A stretch of DNA of 44,333 bases from Arthrobacter globiformis NBRC 12137 (GCF_000238915.1 NZ_BAEG01000036.1:1-44333); one strand, 5' to 3'; numbered from the stretch's first letter, positions 8,233-16,834 are shown. Numbers and translations: made by a program. The notes: generated from the letters alone by a model not told the origin.

Positions 8233-8460
8233 CTCTACGTGGGATCAGGCACGCACGTGCTGCCCTTCCTGAACGGTATGGCGCATACCGAGCGGCTGGA
8301 CCAGGAATTCCCCGGCCGGGTGCTTGGCGGCCTGGTGAAGTTCGTCGCCACCATGGACGGCGATTCGGTTCGTCAGTTGACTGATCTGACCACGGGTGAC
8401 GCTGGGCGCGCTCAGCGGGGCCGACGTTCCAGAACTTGACCCGACCCTCATCCAGCTCAG
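8233..8460 (+). pseudogene. Remnant of a ketopantoate reductase (PanE/ApbA) gene
   Basis: Translation from 8233 gives a central piece of a 2-dehydropantoate 2-reductase-like protein: VLPFLNGMAH, then FPGRVLGGLVKFVATMDG, then RQLTDLTT. The match continues in the next frame (VTLGALSGADVPEL) from about 8396, so a single inserted base (ACC-ACG-G-GTG) has shifted the frame. The N-terminal Rossmann part and the C-terminal domain are missing. About 75 residues survive of a ~300-residue family. It occupies the gap between umuD and the next gene and is not expected to be expressed as an enzyme. Confidence 0.65.
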
Positions 8461-8602
8461 AGCGAACCAGCCGGCACGCTGCCAGGGCGCAGTAGCGCCT
8501 GCGGTAGCGGTTGTGTTCATCACACGTTCGTCGTGCCGTCTCCGTCGCAGCGGGTCTGCGTCGCATACTGGTCTCATGGGGATGCAAGGCGCAGGAGGAT
8601 CA

Positions 8603-8890
8603 GTGGTGGAAACCTTGAAAAGGGTGGTGCGGAACGAGTACTTTCCGGCAGCAGCCGTGCTGGCGCTGGTGGTGCTCTTCTGGGTCGCGGGCCTGTTCGG
8701 CGGCCTGTCCCTGCTGAGCCGCAGCCAGCCCCCGATCGCCACGCTCACCTGGCTGCTGTTCGTTTACGCCGCCGCCGTCCTTACCCCACTGGCCGGAATC
8801 CTGGCCGCCGCCGATCTGCTCCGCCGGTGGTGGCGGAACCGCGCTGCCGCGAAGGCCGGCAGCGCAAAAGCCGCGAAGACCGGGTCCTAG
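8603..8890 (+). CDS. Small two-helix membrane protein
   Basis: About 95 residues with two hydrophobic helices (FPAAAVLALVVLFWVAGLF and TLTWLLFVYAAAVLTPL) and a basic Ala/Lys-rich cytoplasmic tail. AGGAGG at 8593-8598 supports a GTG start at 8603 or, with better spacing, 8606; an upstream in-frame ATG at 8576 lacks a good ribosome site. No family was recognised. It lies downstream of the panE remnant and about 85 nt before the beta-propeller gene. Confidence 0.65.
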   Translation: MVETLKRVVRNEYFPAAAVLALVVLFWVAGLFGGLSLLSRSQPPIATLTWLLFVYAAAVLTPLAGILAAADLLRRWWRNRAAAKAGSAKAAKTGS

Positions 8891-8975
8891 GGCCGGCCCC
8901 CGCGAGTTCTCCTGGTTAACCAGCGCGGGCCCAAAACCATTGCAGCCCCTCCGCCCGAGTGGTTGCATGGGGTGC

Positions 8976-10097
8976 ATGAATGCCTCAGAGAGTTTCGTTT
9001 TAGCAATCGGGACCAAAAAAGGCCTCTGGCTGGCCACCAGCCAGGACCGGAAGCAGTGGTCCTTTTCCGGCCCGCACTTCCTGATGAGCGAGATACCGAG
9101 CATCGGAATCGACACACGGGACGGCCGCACACGCATCATGGTGGGGGTGCGGTCCGAACACTGGGGCCCCTACGTTGCCCACTCTGATGACCTCGGCGCC
9201 AGCTGGACCGAGCCCGAGCAGGGCGCCATCAAGTTTCCGGAAGGCACCGGCGCCGCCGTCGAACGCATCTGGCAGATCTACCCCGACGCGGAATCCCGCC
9301 CCGGGGTGGTCTGGGCCGGCGCCGAGCCGATTTCGGTCTGGAAGTCGACCGACGGCGGTGAGCACTTCGAGCTGAACCGCGGTCTGTGGGACCACCCGCA
9401 CCGCAGCGAGTGGGGTGCCGGTTATGGCGGCGCAGCCGCCCACTCGATTGTGGTCAACCCCGCCGGGGACAACGTGCACGTGGCCATGAGCACCGGAGGC
9501 GTGTACCGCTCGCTCGACGGCGGGACGTCCTGGGAGCCGCGGAACAAAGGCATCTCCGCCTACTTCATGCCCGATCCCAACCCGGAATTCGGCCAGTGCG
9601 TGCATAAAATCGCGGCGGATGCCGCCGTCGAAGGCCGGCTTTACGCGCAGAACCACCACGGCGTGTACCGCACCGATGACAACGCCGAGAACTGGGAGTC
9701 GATAGCGGAGGGCCTGCCGGCCGACTTCGGGTTCGTGATGCTGACGCACCCCAGGCGTGCAGGCACGGCCTGGGTTGTCCCCTTAAAGGCCGACGGCGAA
9801 CGCATCCCGCCGGACGGAAAGCTCGCCGTGCACCGCACCGACGACGCCGGCGCCACCTGGAAGCGGCTGGACTCCGGGCTGCCGCAGTCAGAATTCAATG
9901 CCGTGCTCCGTGACGCGGCCGGCGTGGATTCCGCTGAACCCGCCGGCGTGTACTTCGGAACGCGCGGGGGCGCTGTGTATGCCAGTGCCGACGAAGGTGA
10001 AACCTTTACGGAGGTGTCGTCCCACCTGCCGGATGTGTTGTGCGTCCGCGCTGCTGTTGTGGCCGGGGCCCCGGTTACTGCGGCGGCATCCGCATGA
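8976..10097 (+). CDS. Beta-propeller protein with BNR/Asp-box repeats
   Basis: A ~373-residue protein with six Asp-box-like motifs, for example HSDDLGASW, KSTDGGEHF, RSLDGGTSW, RTDDNAENW, RTDDAGATW and ASADEGETF, indicating a WD40/YVTN/BNR-type propeller. Such proteins are often labelled sialidase or glycosyl hydrolase, but no sialidase catalytic Arg triad is evident, so enzymatic activity is unproven. There is no signal peptide, so it is likely cytoplasmic. The ATG at 8976 (MNASESF) has GGGG upstream; in-frame ATGs at 8967 and 8940 are less likely. It is followed after 9 nt by a MoaD-like gene. Confidence 0.8.
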   Translation: MNASESFVLAIGTKKGLWLATSQDRKQWSFSGPHFLMSEIPSIGIDTRDGRTRIMVGVRSEHWGPYVAHSDDLGASWTEPEQGAIKFPEGTGAAVERIWQIYPDAESRPGVVWAGAEPISVWKSTDGGEHFELNRGLWDHPHRSEWGAGYGGAAAHSIVVNPAGDNVHVAMSTGGVYRSLDGGTSWEPRNKGISAYFMPDPNPEFGQCVHKIAADAAVEGRLYAQNHHGVYRTDDNAENWESIAEGLPADFGFVMLTHPRRAGTAWVVPLKADGERIPPDGKLAVHRTDDAGATWKRLDSGLPQSEFNAVLRDAAGVDSAEPAGVYFGTRGGAVYASADEGETFTEVSSHLPDVLCVRAAVVAGAPVTAAASA

Positions 10098-10106
10098 GGA
10101 TGTGCG

Positions 10107-10394
10107 GTGGCTGAGATCAGCGTCGTCCTTCCCAGCGTCCTCCAGCCGCTCGCCGGCGGGCAGTCCGTACTGACTACACCCGCCGACGGGGCGGTGACTG
10201 TGGGGCGGTTGCTGGATTCCGTGACCGGGACTTACCCGGTACTCGCCAGGCGGCTGCGGGACGAAACGGGTGCCCTCCGCCGCTACGTGAATATTTACGT
10301 GAACGGTGAGGAGGTCCGGCGTCTCCGCGGCCTGGATACGGAAGTTTCTGCCGGCCAGGAAGTGCTGATTATTCAGTCGGTGGCCGGCGGCTAG
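10107..10394 (+). CDS. MoaD/ThiS-like ubiquitin-fold protein
   Basis: A 95-residue beta-grasp protein ending in Ala-Gly-Gly, the C-terminus needed for adenylation and thiocarboxylation or conjugation by E1-like enzymes. The final strand EVLIIQSVAGG and the segment YVNIYVNGEEVR fit the MoaD/ThiS/SAMP family. The GTG at 10107 lies 9 nt after the propeller gene, so the two are almost certainly co-transcribed. No MoeB/ThiF-type activating enzyme or molybdopterin gene is nearby, so its acceptor or role is not evident. Confidence 0.8.
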   Translation: MAEISVVLPSVLQPLAGGQSVLTTPADGAVTVGRLLDSVTGTYPVLARRLRDETGALRRYVNIYVNGEEVRRLRGLDTEVSAGQEVLIIQSVAGG

Positions 10395-10399
10395 GTGGC

Positions 10400-10636
10400 T
10401 CAGGCGACGCGCCAAACGCTGCATTCATCGGTATTGATGGCCTTGCGCATGCCCGTGTGATGATCCATGATCCACACGACGCCGATGCCCGGGGCTGTCT
10501 CCTGGACGCTGCCGCGGCGGATGATGACGTCGTCATAGCTGGGGCCCACCGACAGGCGGGCCTCGATTTCGTCGCCGCGATGCAGCTGGTCCAGGGCACG
10601 GACCCGGGTGATGTGGGGTCTGGCTTCCTTCAACAT
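10400..10636 (-). CDS. Small hypothetical protein, 78 residues
   Basis: A compact protein beginning MLKEARPHITRVRALDQLHRG with an excellent AAGGAGG site 8 nt before the ATG at 10636. The body (VIIRRGSVQETAPGIGVVWIMD) predicts a small beta-barrel-like fold; no domain, signal peptide or membrane helix was recognised. It is convergent with the MoaD-like gene, with only 5 nt between them. Function unknown. Confidence 0.65.
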   Translation of the reverse strand: MLKEARPHITRVRALDQLHRGDEIEARLSVGPSYDDVIIRRGSVQETAPGIGVVWIMDHHTGMRKAINTDECSVWRVA

Positions 10637-10808
10637 GGCGTGGCCTCCTTAGCTGGAGCTGGTGCCTGCAATTGCCGGCACAACCAGTGTGGCGCGGCAT
10701 TGTTGCGCAGGCGTTTCCTGCCCGTTAGCGCCCGGTTAGTTTCCGGAGCCGTGACGGTTTCCGGCGTCATCGGTGGCCGCGGGGCCTCCGGCCGGCGTGT
10801 GGGGAAGC

Positions 10809-11363
10809 CTAGGAGGAGGCCTGCATCCTGTGCCGCATTTGGCCGACGCCGCGCACGTACGTGACGAGTTCGTCGCCCGGGGCCAGGAATCGCTGAGGCA
10901 CCCGGCCGACGCCCTCTCCGGGACGCGTGCCCGTGAAGATGACGTCTCCGGGGAACAGGGGCGTGACTTTGGAGAGGCGGGCGATGATCTGGGGAACGGG
11001 GAAAACCATGTCCGAGGTGTCGACTGCATGGTGCGTTCGGACAGGTCCTGCCCGATGGTGATCCCGGCGACGTGATTCCATGCCTTGTCCGCGGGTATGT
11101 GCGAGCCGCCGCGGCCGATGATTGCCACGAGCTCGACCTCCCAGTCCACGGTCCTCCCAGTCCACGGTCCCGGGCGGGAGGGTGACGGTTCCGTAGGGTC
11201 CGGCGAGGGAGCTGGCAAACTTTGTGAAGACGGTGAGGTCCTCGGGCACGGCGAGCAAGGCTTCGGCGGCGTGGTTGGCGTAGTTGAGCCCGATCGCGAA
11301 GACCTGGCGCGGCTCCGGTGCCGGGTTGCCGAAGTCTTCGGGCGGGACGTCGGCCAGGGGCAC
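10809..11363 (-). pseudogene. Broken fumarylacetoacetate hydrolase-family gene
   Basis: FAH-family protein with a scrambled middle. The N-terminal part (PRQVFAIGLNYANHAAE, VFTKFASSLAGPYGTV) and the C-terminal part (TSDMVFPVPQIIARLS, PGDVIFTGTRPGEGVG, FLAPGDELV) read in one frame. The central metal-site segment (DWEVELVAIIGRGG, HVAGITIGQDLSER) reads in another. A 16-bp tandem duplication at 11138-11169 causes the first shift; a deletion of roughly 55 codons near 11030 causes the second and returns to the original frame. The ORF is open for 184 residues but lacks the Glu/Asp metal ligands in frame. Distal gene of the 18-kb catabolic operon. The usual N-terminus also seems missing. Confidence 0.75.
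11138..11169. repeat. 16-bp tandem duplication inside the FAH-family gene
   Basis: CTCCCAGTCCACGGTC occurs twice in direct succession, at 11138-11153 and 11154-11169. Removing one copy rejoins PPGTVDWE to VELVAIIG in one frame, so the duplication is the cause of the first frameshift. Confidence 0.9.
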
Positions 11364-11446
11364 CGTTTGTCCTGCGGATGAATGGCTCGGTTGGGTCAGT
11401 TTGTGCCGGTGGGCCCCGGCCGAGGCGCACCGGTTCGAATTTTTGG

Positions 11447-12232
11447 CTAGGGCGCTACATCGAATTCGATGGTTCCCCAGCCCTCGAAGGTCCCCGACCA
11501 GCGGCCGGCTTCACGCATGGGAACGGCCTGCAGGCAACTGCCGGGCAGGATGACCTGTCCGGGTTCGAACTCGACGTCGTAGTCCGACAGGCGGTTGACG
11601 AGCCAGGCCAGGGCAGCGATCGGGTTGCCCAGGATGTTGCCGGTAGTGCCGGAGATGACTTCCCGGTCGTTGAACCGCAGTACTCCGCGGGTATCCCGGA
11701 GGTTCAGGTCGGTGAGGCGGCGCGGCGTGCCGCCGAGGATGATCGCCCCGGTGGAGCCGTTGTCCGCCAGGGTGTCGGGAAGACCGATCGCCCAATTCTT
11801 GACCCGCGAGTCGATGATTTCGATGGCCGGCAGGGCATAGTCAATGGCGTTGATGACGTCGGCAATGGTGGTGTTCCGTCCGCCGAGGTGCCCCTTCAGG
11901 ACGAAAGCGGGCTCGAGTTCCACGAAGGGCTCGATGAACGTGTCCAGCTTCAGGGTGGTGCCCTCGTAGGCGAAGCTGCTGGCCAGCAGGTGCCCGTAGT
12001 CTGGCTGGTCAAGGCCGAAGGCGTCCTGCATGACCTTGGCGATGTTGCCGAGCTTGTAGCCCACCAGGCGGTCACCGTTTTCGACGGCATGGCTGACGTT
12101 GATCTTCTGCACCGCGAACGCGGCATCGACGTCCAGGAACGGCCAGGTTTCAGTGGGGGCTGCGATCGGCTGGCCCTGCAGCCGGGAGGCCCGGAGGGTG
12201 CCGGCGATTTCTTCGAGCGCGGTGGTGGTCAT
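11447..12232 (-). CDS. 2-keto-4-pentenoate hydratase / oxalocrotonate decarboxylase-family protein
   Basis: A 261-residue member of the MhpD/DmpE/DmpH superfamily (FAH fold), whose enzymes hydrate 2-hydroxypenta-2,4-dienoates or decarboxylate 4-oxalocrotonate in meta-cleavage pathways. Family landmarks are YKLGNIAKVMQ, EPFVELEPAFVLKG (metal-ligand Glu residues), YALPAIEIIDSRV and the C-terminal DVEFEPGQVILPGSCLQAVP. ATG at 12232 with AAGGA about 9 nt upstream; the frame is open far upstream, but the ribosome site fixes this start. It lies after the aldehyde dehydrogenase in the operon. Exact substrate not determined. Confidence 0.85.
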   Translation of the reverse strand: MTTTALEEIAGTLRASRLQGQPIAAPTETWPFLDVDAAFAVQKINVSHAVENGDRLVGYKLGNIAKVMQDAFGLDQPDYGHLLASSFAYEGTTLKLDTFIEPFVELEPAFVLKGHLGGRNTTIADVINAIDYALPAIEIIDSRVKNWAIGLPDTLADNGSTGAIILGGTPRRLTDLNLRDTRGVLRFNDREVISGTTGNILGNPIAALAWLVNRLSDYDVEFEPGQVILPGSCLQAVPMREAGRWSGTFEGWGTIEFDVAP

Positions 12233-12324
12233 GTGTGAAGTCCTTTTGTCTGCCAGGTAGGTGGTACTCCGGCCCCGGACGGTGTCTGTTGCGGGAGCCT
12301 GTCCGGGGCCGGAAGTTTGGGATG

Positions 12325-13907
12325 CTACTGCGCGTGTTCGGGTTTGCCGTCGATGAGGCGGTTGATCTGCCAGGGGTTGGCATCCTGGAGGGGTGCGGGG
12401 CGGAGTTGGTCGGGGAAGTTTTGGTAGGCGACAGGGCGCAGGAAGCGGTCGATCGCGAGTGATCCGACAGAGGTGGTTTTGGCGTCGGAGGTGGCGGGGT
12501 AGGGGCCGCCGTGGACGACGGCGTGGCCGACTTCGACGCCGGTGGGCCAGCCGTTGATGATGATCCGGCCTACCTTGCGTTCGAGGGTGGGGATCAGCGG
12601 TGCGGCGGCGGGGTAGTCGTCCTCGGTGATGTGCAGGGACGCGGTGAGCTGTCCTTCGAGCTTGCCGGTGGCCTCGATCAGGTCTTCGATGCCTTTGTAG
12701 CGGACCACGAGGGATGCGGCGCCGAAGACTTCTTCGTGCAGGACGGGGTTGGTGATGAAGACGTCCAGGTCGGCGGTGAAGACCGTCGGTGCCGGGGAGT
12801 TTTCGCCCGGGCCCTCGGTGCCGCGGCCGAGGAGTTTGACGTCGGCGGCTGCCTGGAGTGCGTCGTGTCCGTGCTGCCAGGCGGTGGCGATGCCGCCGCT
12901 GAGCATGGTCTGGCCGGACAGTTCGGTGACCGCGTTGGTGACGGCGGCGGTGAAGCGGTTGCCGGCGTCGCCTTCCGGGACGAAGACCAGTCCGGGGGAG
13001 GTGCACAGCTGTCCGGAGCTGCCGGTGACGGATCCGACGTACTGCCGGGCGAGGGTCTGGACGTCGCCTTCGAGGGCGCCGGGGAAGACGTACACGGGGT
13101 TGATCGAGGACATTTCGGCGTAGACCGGGATCGGTTCGGGGCGTGCGGCTGCGGTGCGCATGAGGGCGGTGCCGCCGGCGCGGGAACCGGTGAAGCCGAC
13201 GGCTTTGATGGCGGGGTCGGCCACGAGGGCCTGGCCGATGCTGGCGCCGGAGCCGTAGACGAGGGAGAAGACGCCGGGGTGCAGGCCGAGGTCGGTGACG
13301 GCCTTGGTGATGGCCTGGCCGACGAGTTCGGCGGTTCCGGGTGGGCGTTGTGTGCCTTGACGATCACGGGGCAGCCGGCCGCGAACGCCGAAGCGGTGTC
13401 GCCGCCGGCGACGGAGAACGCGAGCGGGAAGTTGCTGGCACCGAACACGGCCACGGGGCCGAGCGGGATCTGGCGCTGGCGGATGTCGGCGCGGGGCAGG
13501 GGTGTGCGGTCCGGGATCGCCGGGTCGATGCGGACGCCGCGGAAGTCGCCGTGGCGGACGACGTCGGCGAAGAGCCGCAGCTGGCCGGTGGTGCGGGCGC
13601 GTTCACCGCGCAGCCGTTCCAGGCCAAGCCCGGTTTCGATCGAGGTCCGTTCGATGAGGTCGTCGCCGATGGCCTCGATGTTCTCCGCGATTGCTTCCAG
13701 GAACCGGGCGTGCTGTTCCGGTTCGAGGGTGCTGAAGGAATCGAAGGCATCGGCGGCCGCCTCGGTGGCCGTCCTGAGCTGCTGGTCGCTGATCAGCGTG
13801 TAGGCAGGTTCGAGCTGTTCGTTGGTGGCCGGGTTGATCCCGTGGGCCGTGCCGCTGGTGCCGGGGGTAGCTTCCCCGGCGATAAGGGAATGTCCTGCGA
13901 GAGTCAT
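12325..13907 (-). pseudogene. Aldehyde dehydrogenase (ketoglutaric-semialdehyde type) with one frameshift
   Basis: N-terminal part ([12 protein letters not shown] to [13 protein letters not shown]) and C-terminal part ([17 protein letters not shown] to KPEHAQ) are in different frames. Around 13336-13342 the sequence reads CACCCGGAACC where the family expects HPGTAELVG; restoring one G makes 1584 nt, a continuous 527-residue protein. The NADP-dependent aldehyde dehydrogenase signature is complete: AEMSSINP with the general-base Glu and [10 protein letters not shown] with the catalytic Cys. It resembles alpha-ketoglutarate-semialdehyde dehydrogenases. ATG at 13907 with AGGAGG upstream. It could be a true mutation or a sequencing error in a G run. 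Confidence 0.8.
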
Positions 13908-13968
13908 GTGTGGCGCCTCCTGGGGCGGTCGAAGATCAGAAGAGGTGGGCGTTCCGGCAGGGGCACGC

Positions 13969-14385
13969 CTAGGCGTTGCCTGCTCCCAAGTGCCAGATCC
14001 CGAGGGCGGAAAGCAGTTCGCGCGGGTCCCAGACCACCCATTCCTCGGCGAGCTTGTCGCCGTCGAAACGGAGGAAGGACGCGCCGGTCACGGCGATGCT
14101 GCGCCCGGTGGCGGGGACATCCATGAATTCGCCGGTGTGGGTGCCTGTTGTTTGCCAGTGGACGGCCACCTTGGTGCCGTCCTCCACGATCTCCAGGATT
14201 TCGGTGCTGGAATCCGGGAACGCTGTGTGCATCGCTTCGATGGTTTTCCGAAGGCTGGCGTAGTCCTCGGTGCCGGACTTGGAGCGGCGGACGTAACCGG
14301 GGGCGAGGAGCCGCTCGAACGCGGCCAGATCTCCGTCGCCCCAGGCGCCGTTCCATGCCTCGAGAATGGTGTCGCGGCGGCTCAT
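13969..14385 (-). CDS. SnoaL-like / ester cyclase-family protein
   Basis: A 138-residue small alpha+beta barrel of the SnoaL/NTF2-like superfamily: [19 protein letters not shown] at the start, then [19 protein letters not shown] and the final strand LAEEWVVWD. Relatives act as cyclases, isomerases or hydrolases on polyketides and other cyclic metabolites. The ATG at 14385 has AAGGAG 6 nt upstream and overlaps the stop of the preceding flavin reductase (ATGA), indicating translational coupling. Specific reaction unknown. Confidence 0.8.
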   Translation of the reverse strand: MSRRDTILEAWNGAWGDGDLAAFERLLAPGYVRRSKSGTEDYASLRKTIEAMHTAFPDSSTEILEIVEDGTKVAVHWQTTGTHTGEFMDVPATGRSIAVTGASFLRFDGDKLAEEWVVWDPRELLSALGIWHLGAGNA

Positions 14386-14932
14386 GATGCGCTCCTTGCA
14401 GGTTCCGTGGCGGGGATTTCGATGGGCAGGTACTGGCCGAACTTTCCGCCCCTGAACAGCAGGGCATCGCCGGTTCCCTCGCTCATGTTCGTCACGGAAC
14501 CGACCACCATGTAGTGGTCTCCGACGACGACCTCGGCCGTCACGACGCAGTCGATGTAGGCTGTGGCACCGTCCAGGTGCGGGGTTCCGAGGGGGCCGGG
14601 GCGCAGGGCAGGCCCTCGAACTTCTCAGGTCCCTTCCGGGACAGCGACCGGCAGATGCTGATCTGGTCGTCGGAAAGGATGTTGGCGGTGAATTTCTGCA
14701 GTTTGCGCAGTTTCGGCCAGCTGGAGGAGGACTTGTCCACGCAAAACATGACCAGGGGCGGCTCCAGTGACAGGGACTGGAAGGTGCCGACGACGAGGCC
14801 GAGCTTCTCGCCGTCGTCGTTGATGCCGGTGATGGCCGTGACACCGGTGGGCAGCTTGCCCAGGATCTGGCGGTACAGCGCGGGAGTGATGTCGCTGTCC
14901 GGAGTTTTCTCGGGACTTGGGGTGATATCCAT
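14382..14932 (-). pseudogene. Flavin reductase-like protein (first) with one frameshift
   Basis: FMN-binding split-barrel flavin reductase of the HpaC/DIM6 type: LYRQILGKLPTGVTAITG, LGLVVGTFQSLSLEPPLVMFCVDKSSSSWPKL, then after a frame change TPHLDGATAYIDCVV, VVVGDHYMVVGSV and LLFRGGKFGQYLP. The shift is near 14604, where TGCGCC replaces an expected TGGCGCC; adding one base gives 552 nt and 183 residues. It would supply reduced FMN to the LLM monooxygenase of the same operon. A second, intact flavin reductase lies immediately upstream, which may make this copy dispensable. Sequencing error cannot be excluded. Confidence 0.8.
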
Positions 14933-14973
14933 ATCAGTCTTCCTTGATCAGATGGATTGGATCGGGCGAAGGA

Positions 14974-15489
14974 TCAGGCATTTTCGCGGAAGCTGCCGAA
15001 GCGACCGCCGTGGAAGATGAGCGGGGCGGAAGCCCCCTCAGCGGGCGTCATGTCCAGCACGCTGGCGATGACGACAACGTGGTCCCCGGCCGTGAACTGC
15101 TGTTCAATGCGGCAGTCGAACCAGGCAAGGGATCCGTGGATGTGCGGGGTGCCCCACGCGGATTCGGACCAGGCCACATCGCCGAGCTTGTCTTCACCCT
15201 TGGCAGAGAGGGCACGGCACACCTGCTGCTGGTCCTCGGCGAGGAGGCTGATGCTGAACTGGCCCGCCTCGGCAATCCTGGGCCAGCTGGTGGAGGAGTG
15301 CATGACGCTGAAGGTCACCAGCGCCGGCTCCATGGACAGCGAGGCGAACGTTCCCACGATCATGCCGTTCTGGGTCCCGGCGACCGGGTCCGTTGAACAG
15401 ATCGCGGCAACGCCGGTGGGCAGGTGGCGCATGACGACGCGGTAGGTGTCGGAATCGATCCGACGGGCTTCCAGGACGGGGGCGGTCAT
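14974..15489 (-). CDS. Flavin reductase-like protein (second, intact)
   Basis: A 171-residue FMN-dependent flavin reductase: YRVVMRHLPTGVAAI, GMIVGTFASLSMEPALVTF, SSTSWPRI, FTAGDHVVVIASV and PLIFHGGRFG are conserved split-barrel segments. It probably passes reduced FMN to the LLM-class monooxygenase encoded first in the operon. The ATG at 15489 overlaps the stop codon of the FAD oxidase gene (ATGA). It is about 30-35% similar by eye to the adjacent frameshifted copy, so the pair looks like an old duplication. Confidence 0.88.
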   Translation of the reverse strand: MTAPVLEARRIDSDTYRVVMRHLPTGVAAICSTDPVAGTQNGMIVGTFASLSMEPALVTFSVMHSSTSWPRIAEAGQFSISLLAEDQQQVCRALSAKGEDKLGDVAWSESAWGTPHIHGSLAWFDCRIEQQFTAGDHVVVIASVLDMTPAEGASAPLIFHGGRFGSFRENA

Positions 15490-16802
15490 GCGCTCTCCTC
15501 CCGTACGGCGGCCTTGAGTTCTGCGTGGATGTTCCGGCCGGCGCGCAGGCCGGATTCGATGGCGCCGTCGAAGAAGCCGGCCCAGATGTTCGCGGTGTCG
15601 CTGCTGGCGAAGTGCAGTGCGCCTTCGCTGGCCTGCTGTGCGGCGTGGTACTTGGTGAGCTGGCCGGGGCGCTGGATCTGCCAGGTTTCCTCGGCGTAGG
15701 GGTCCTCGCCCCACTTATGCCCGGTGACCTCGAGGACTTCGAGGTCGTCGCGCCAGACTTTGATGGCTTCCTGGACCTGGACGGGGTCGGTGACGTCGAT
15801 GCGGTTCGCGTCGGCGCCGAAGCCGACCAGGACGGCGTCAGTGTCGCTGACGAATTCGGTGCGGATCACGGAGAGCGGCTTGTCCTGGGCGGAGTACGCG
15901 AAGAACGGCTTGATCGGGCCCTTCACCCGGATCCATGCCTTAACACCCTGGGACGCGGTCCTTTCCCGGCTCGGGGCGAGCTTGCCCTCGGACAGGGCGG
16001 GCTGGACATCGAGCTTGTGCAGGATGTTCTGCGACAGCGTGATGACCACCTTTTTCGCTTCAATCTCCTGGCCGTCGCCGTAGGCGATGGTGGCGCCGTC
16101 GCTGTTGTGGCGAACGCTGGCCACCGGGGCGTTGAGGCGAATGTCGGCGGTGCTGTCCTGGGCAATGGCATTGACCAGCCCGTCGTTGCCGTTCTTCAGG
16201 CGGTAGATGGCGGAGGCCTCGTGCATCAGGTGCCAGTGGCCGGAGGACCCGGCGGTCCAGCGCAGCGCGTTGACGTAGGCGCACTGGTCCAGGGGTGCGT
16301 TGAAGTGGCCCACCCAGGCTGCTTCGTTGGCGTTCCGCTCGTCCTCGGAGAGGTCCAGCTTGTCCAGGATTTCCTGCAGGTTGTACTGATCCACCTCGGC
16401 CAGGCTCTCCACGGTCAGCGGTGCATCCGGGCGGGGCAGCCACTTCATGGTGTCTTCCAGCAGCCGGGTCATGCCCGGGTCGATCAGCTTCATGAAGTCG
16501 TCCAGGTTGCCGCGGCGGACTTCGTTGCCGGCCAGCCAGTAGGTTTCCTCCGAGCGGGGGCCGCGGGAGACCTCCAGGCCGTAGCGGGTGACCTCGGCCC
16601 AGACGTGGGGCTGGGTCCAGTGCAGCCAGTTGCCGCCGAGCTCCAGGTTCTGGCCCAGCCGGCGCTCGGTGTACACGCGGCCGCCAAGACGGTCGCGGGC
16701 TTCCAGGACGACCACGCTGTGGCCGCGGTTGCTCAGTTCACGGGCTGTGGTCAGGCCGGCAAGACCGGCACCGATGACGACGACGTCAGTCTGTTCAGTC
16801 AT
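15486..16802 (-). CDS. FAD-dependent amine oxidase-family protein
   Basis: A 438-residue flavoprotein of the monoamine/polyamine oxidase superfamily. The N-terminal dinucleotide fold is clear (VVVIGAGLAGLTTARELS, VVLEARDRLGGRVYT, LGGNWLHW), and the C-terminal FAD contact is near HFASSDTANIWAGFFDGAIESG. Members oxidise C-N bonds of amines or related substrates using oxygen. It is the second gene of the operon, 32 nt after the LLM gene and overlapping flavin reductase 2. Presence of an amine oxidase next to an LLM monooxygenase suggests a nitrogen-containing substrate, which is inference. Confidence 0.85.
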   Translation of the reverse strand: MTEQTDVVVIGAGLAGLTTARELSNRGHSVVVLEARDRLGGRVYTERRLGQNLELGGNWLHWTQPHVWAEVTRYGLEVSRGPRSEETYWLAGNEVRRGNLDDFMKLIDPGMTRLLEDTMKWLPRPDAPLTVESLAEVDQYNLQEILDKLDLSEDERNANEAAWVGHFNAPLDQCAYVNALRWTAGSSGHWHLMHEASAIYRLKNGNDGLVNAIAQDSTADIRLNAPVASVRHNSDGATIAYGDGQEIEAKKVVITLSQNILHKLDVQPALSEGKLAPSRERTASQGVKAWIRVKGPIKPFFAYSAQDKPLSVIRTEFVSDTDAVLVGFGADANRIDVTDPVQVQEAIKVWRDDLEVLEVTGHKWGEDPYAEETWQIQRPGQLTKYHAAQQASEGALHFASSDTANIWAGFFDGAIESGLRAGRNIHAELKAAVREESA

Positions 16803-16834
16803 TGAAGTATCCTTCGTTGTTTCCGTCGTGATGC

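Noticed and set aside
8396..8602. Start of the small membrane protein at 8396
   Set aside because: The part before 8576 is the frameshifted panE remnant and lacks a ribosome site; AGGAGG at 8593 marks the real start.
8976..10097. Calling the propeller protein a sialidase
   Set aside because: Asp-box repeats alone do not show enzymatic activity; the sialidase RIP/FRIP motif, Arg triad and catalytic Tyr/Glu pair were not identified.
11430..11570. A tRNA-like GGTTCGAA motif
   Set aside because: No acceptor stem, D-arm or anticodon arm could be built around it; both occurrences are in or beside genes.
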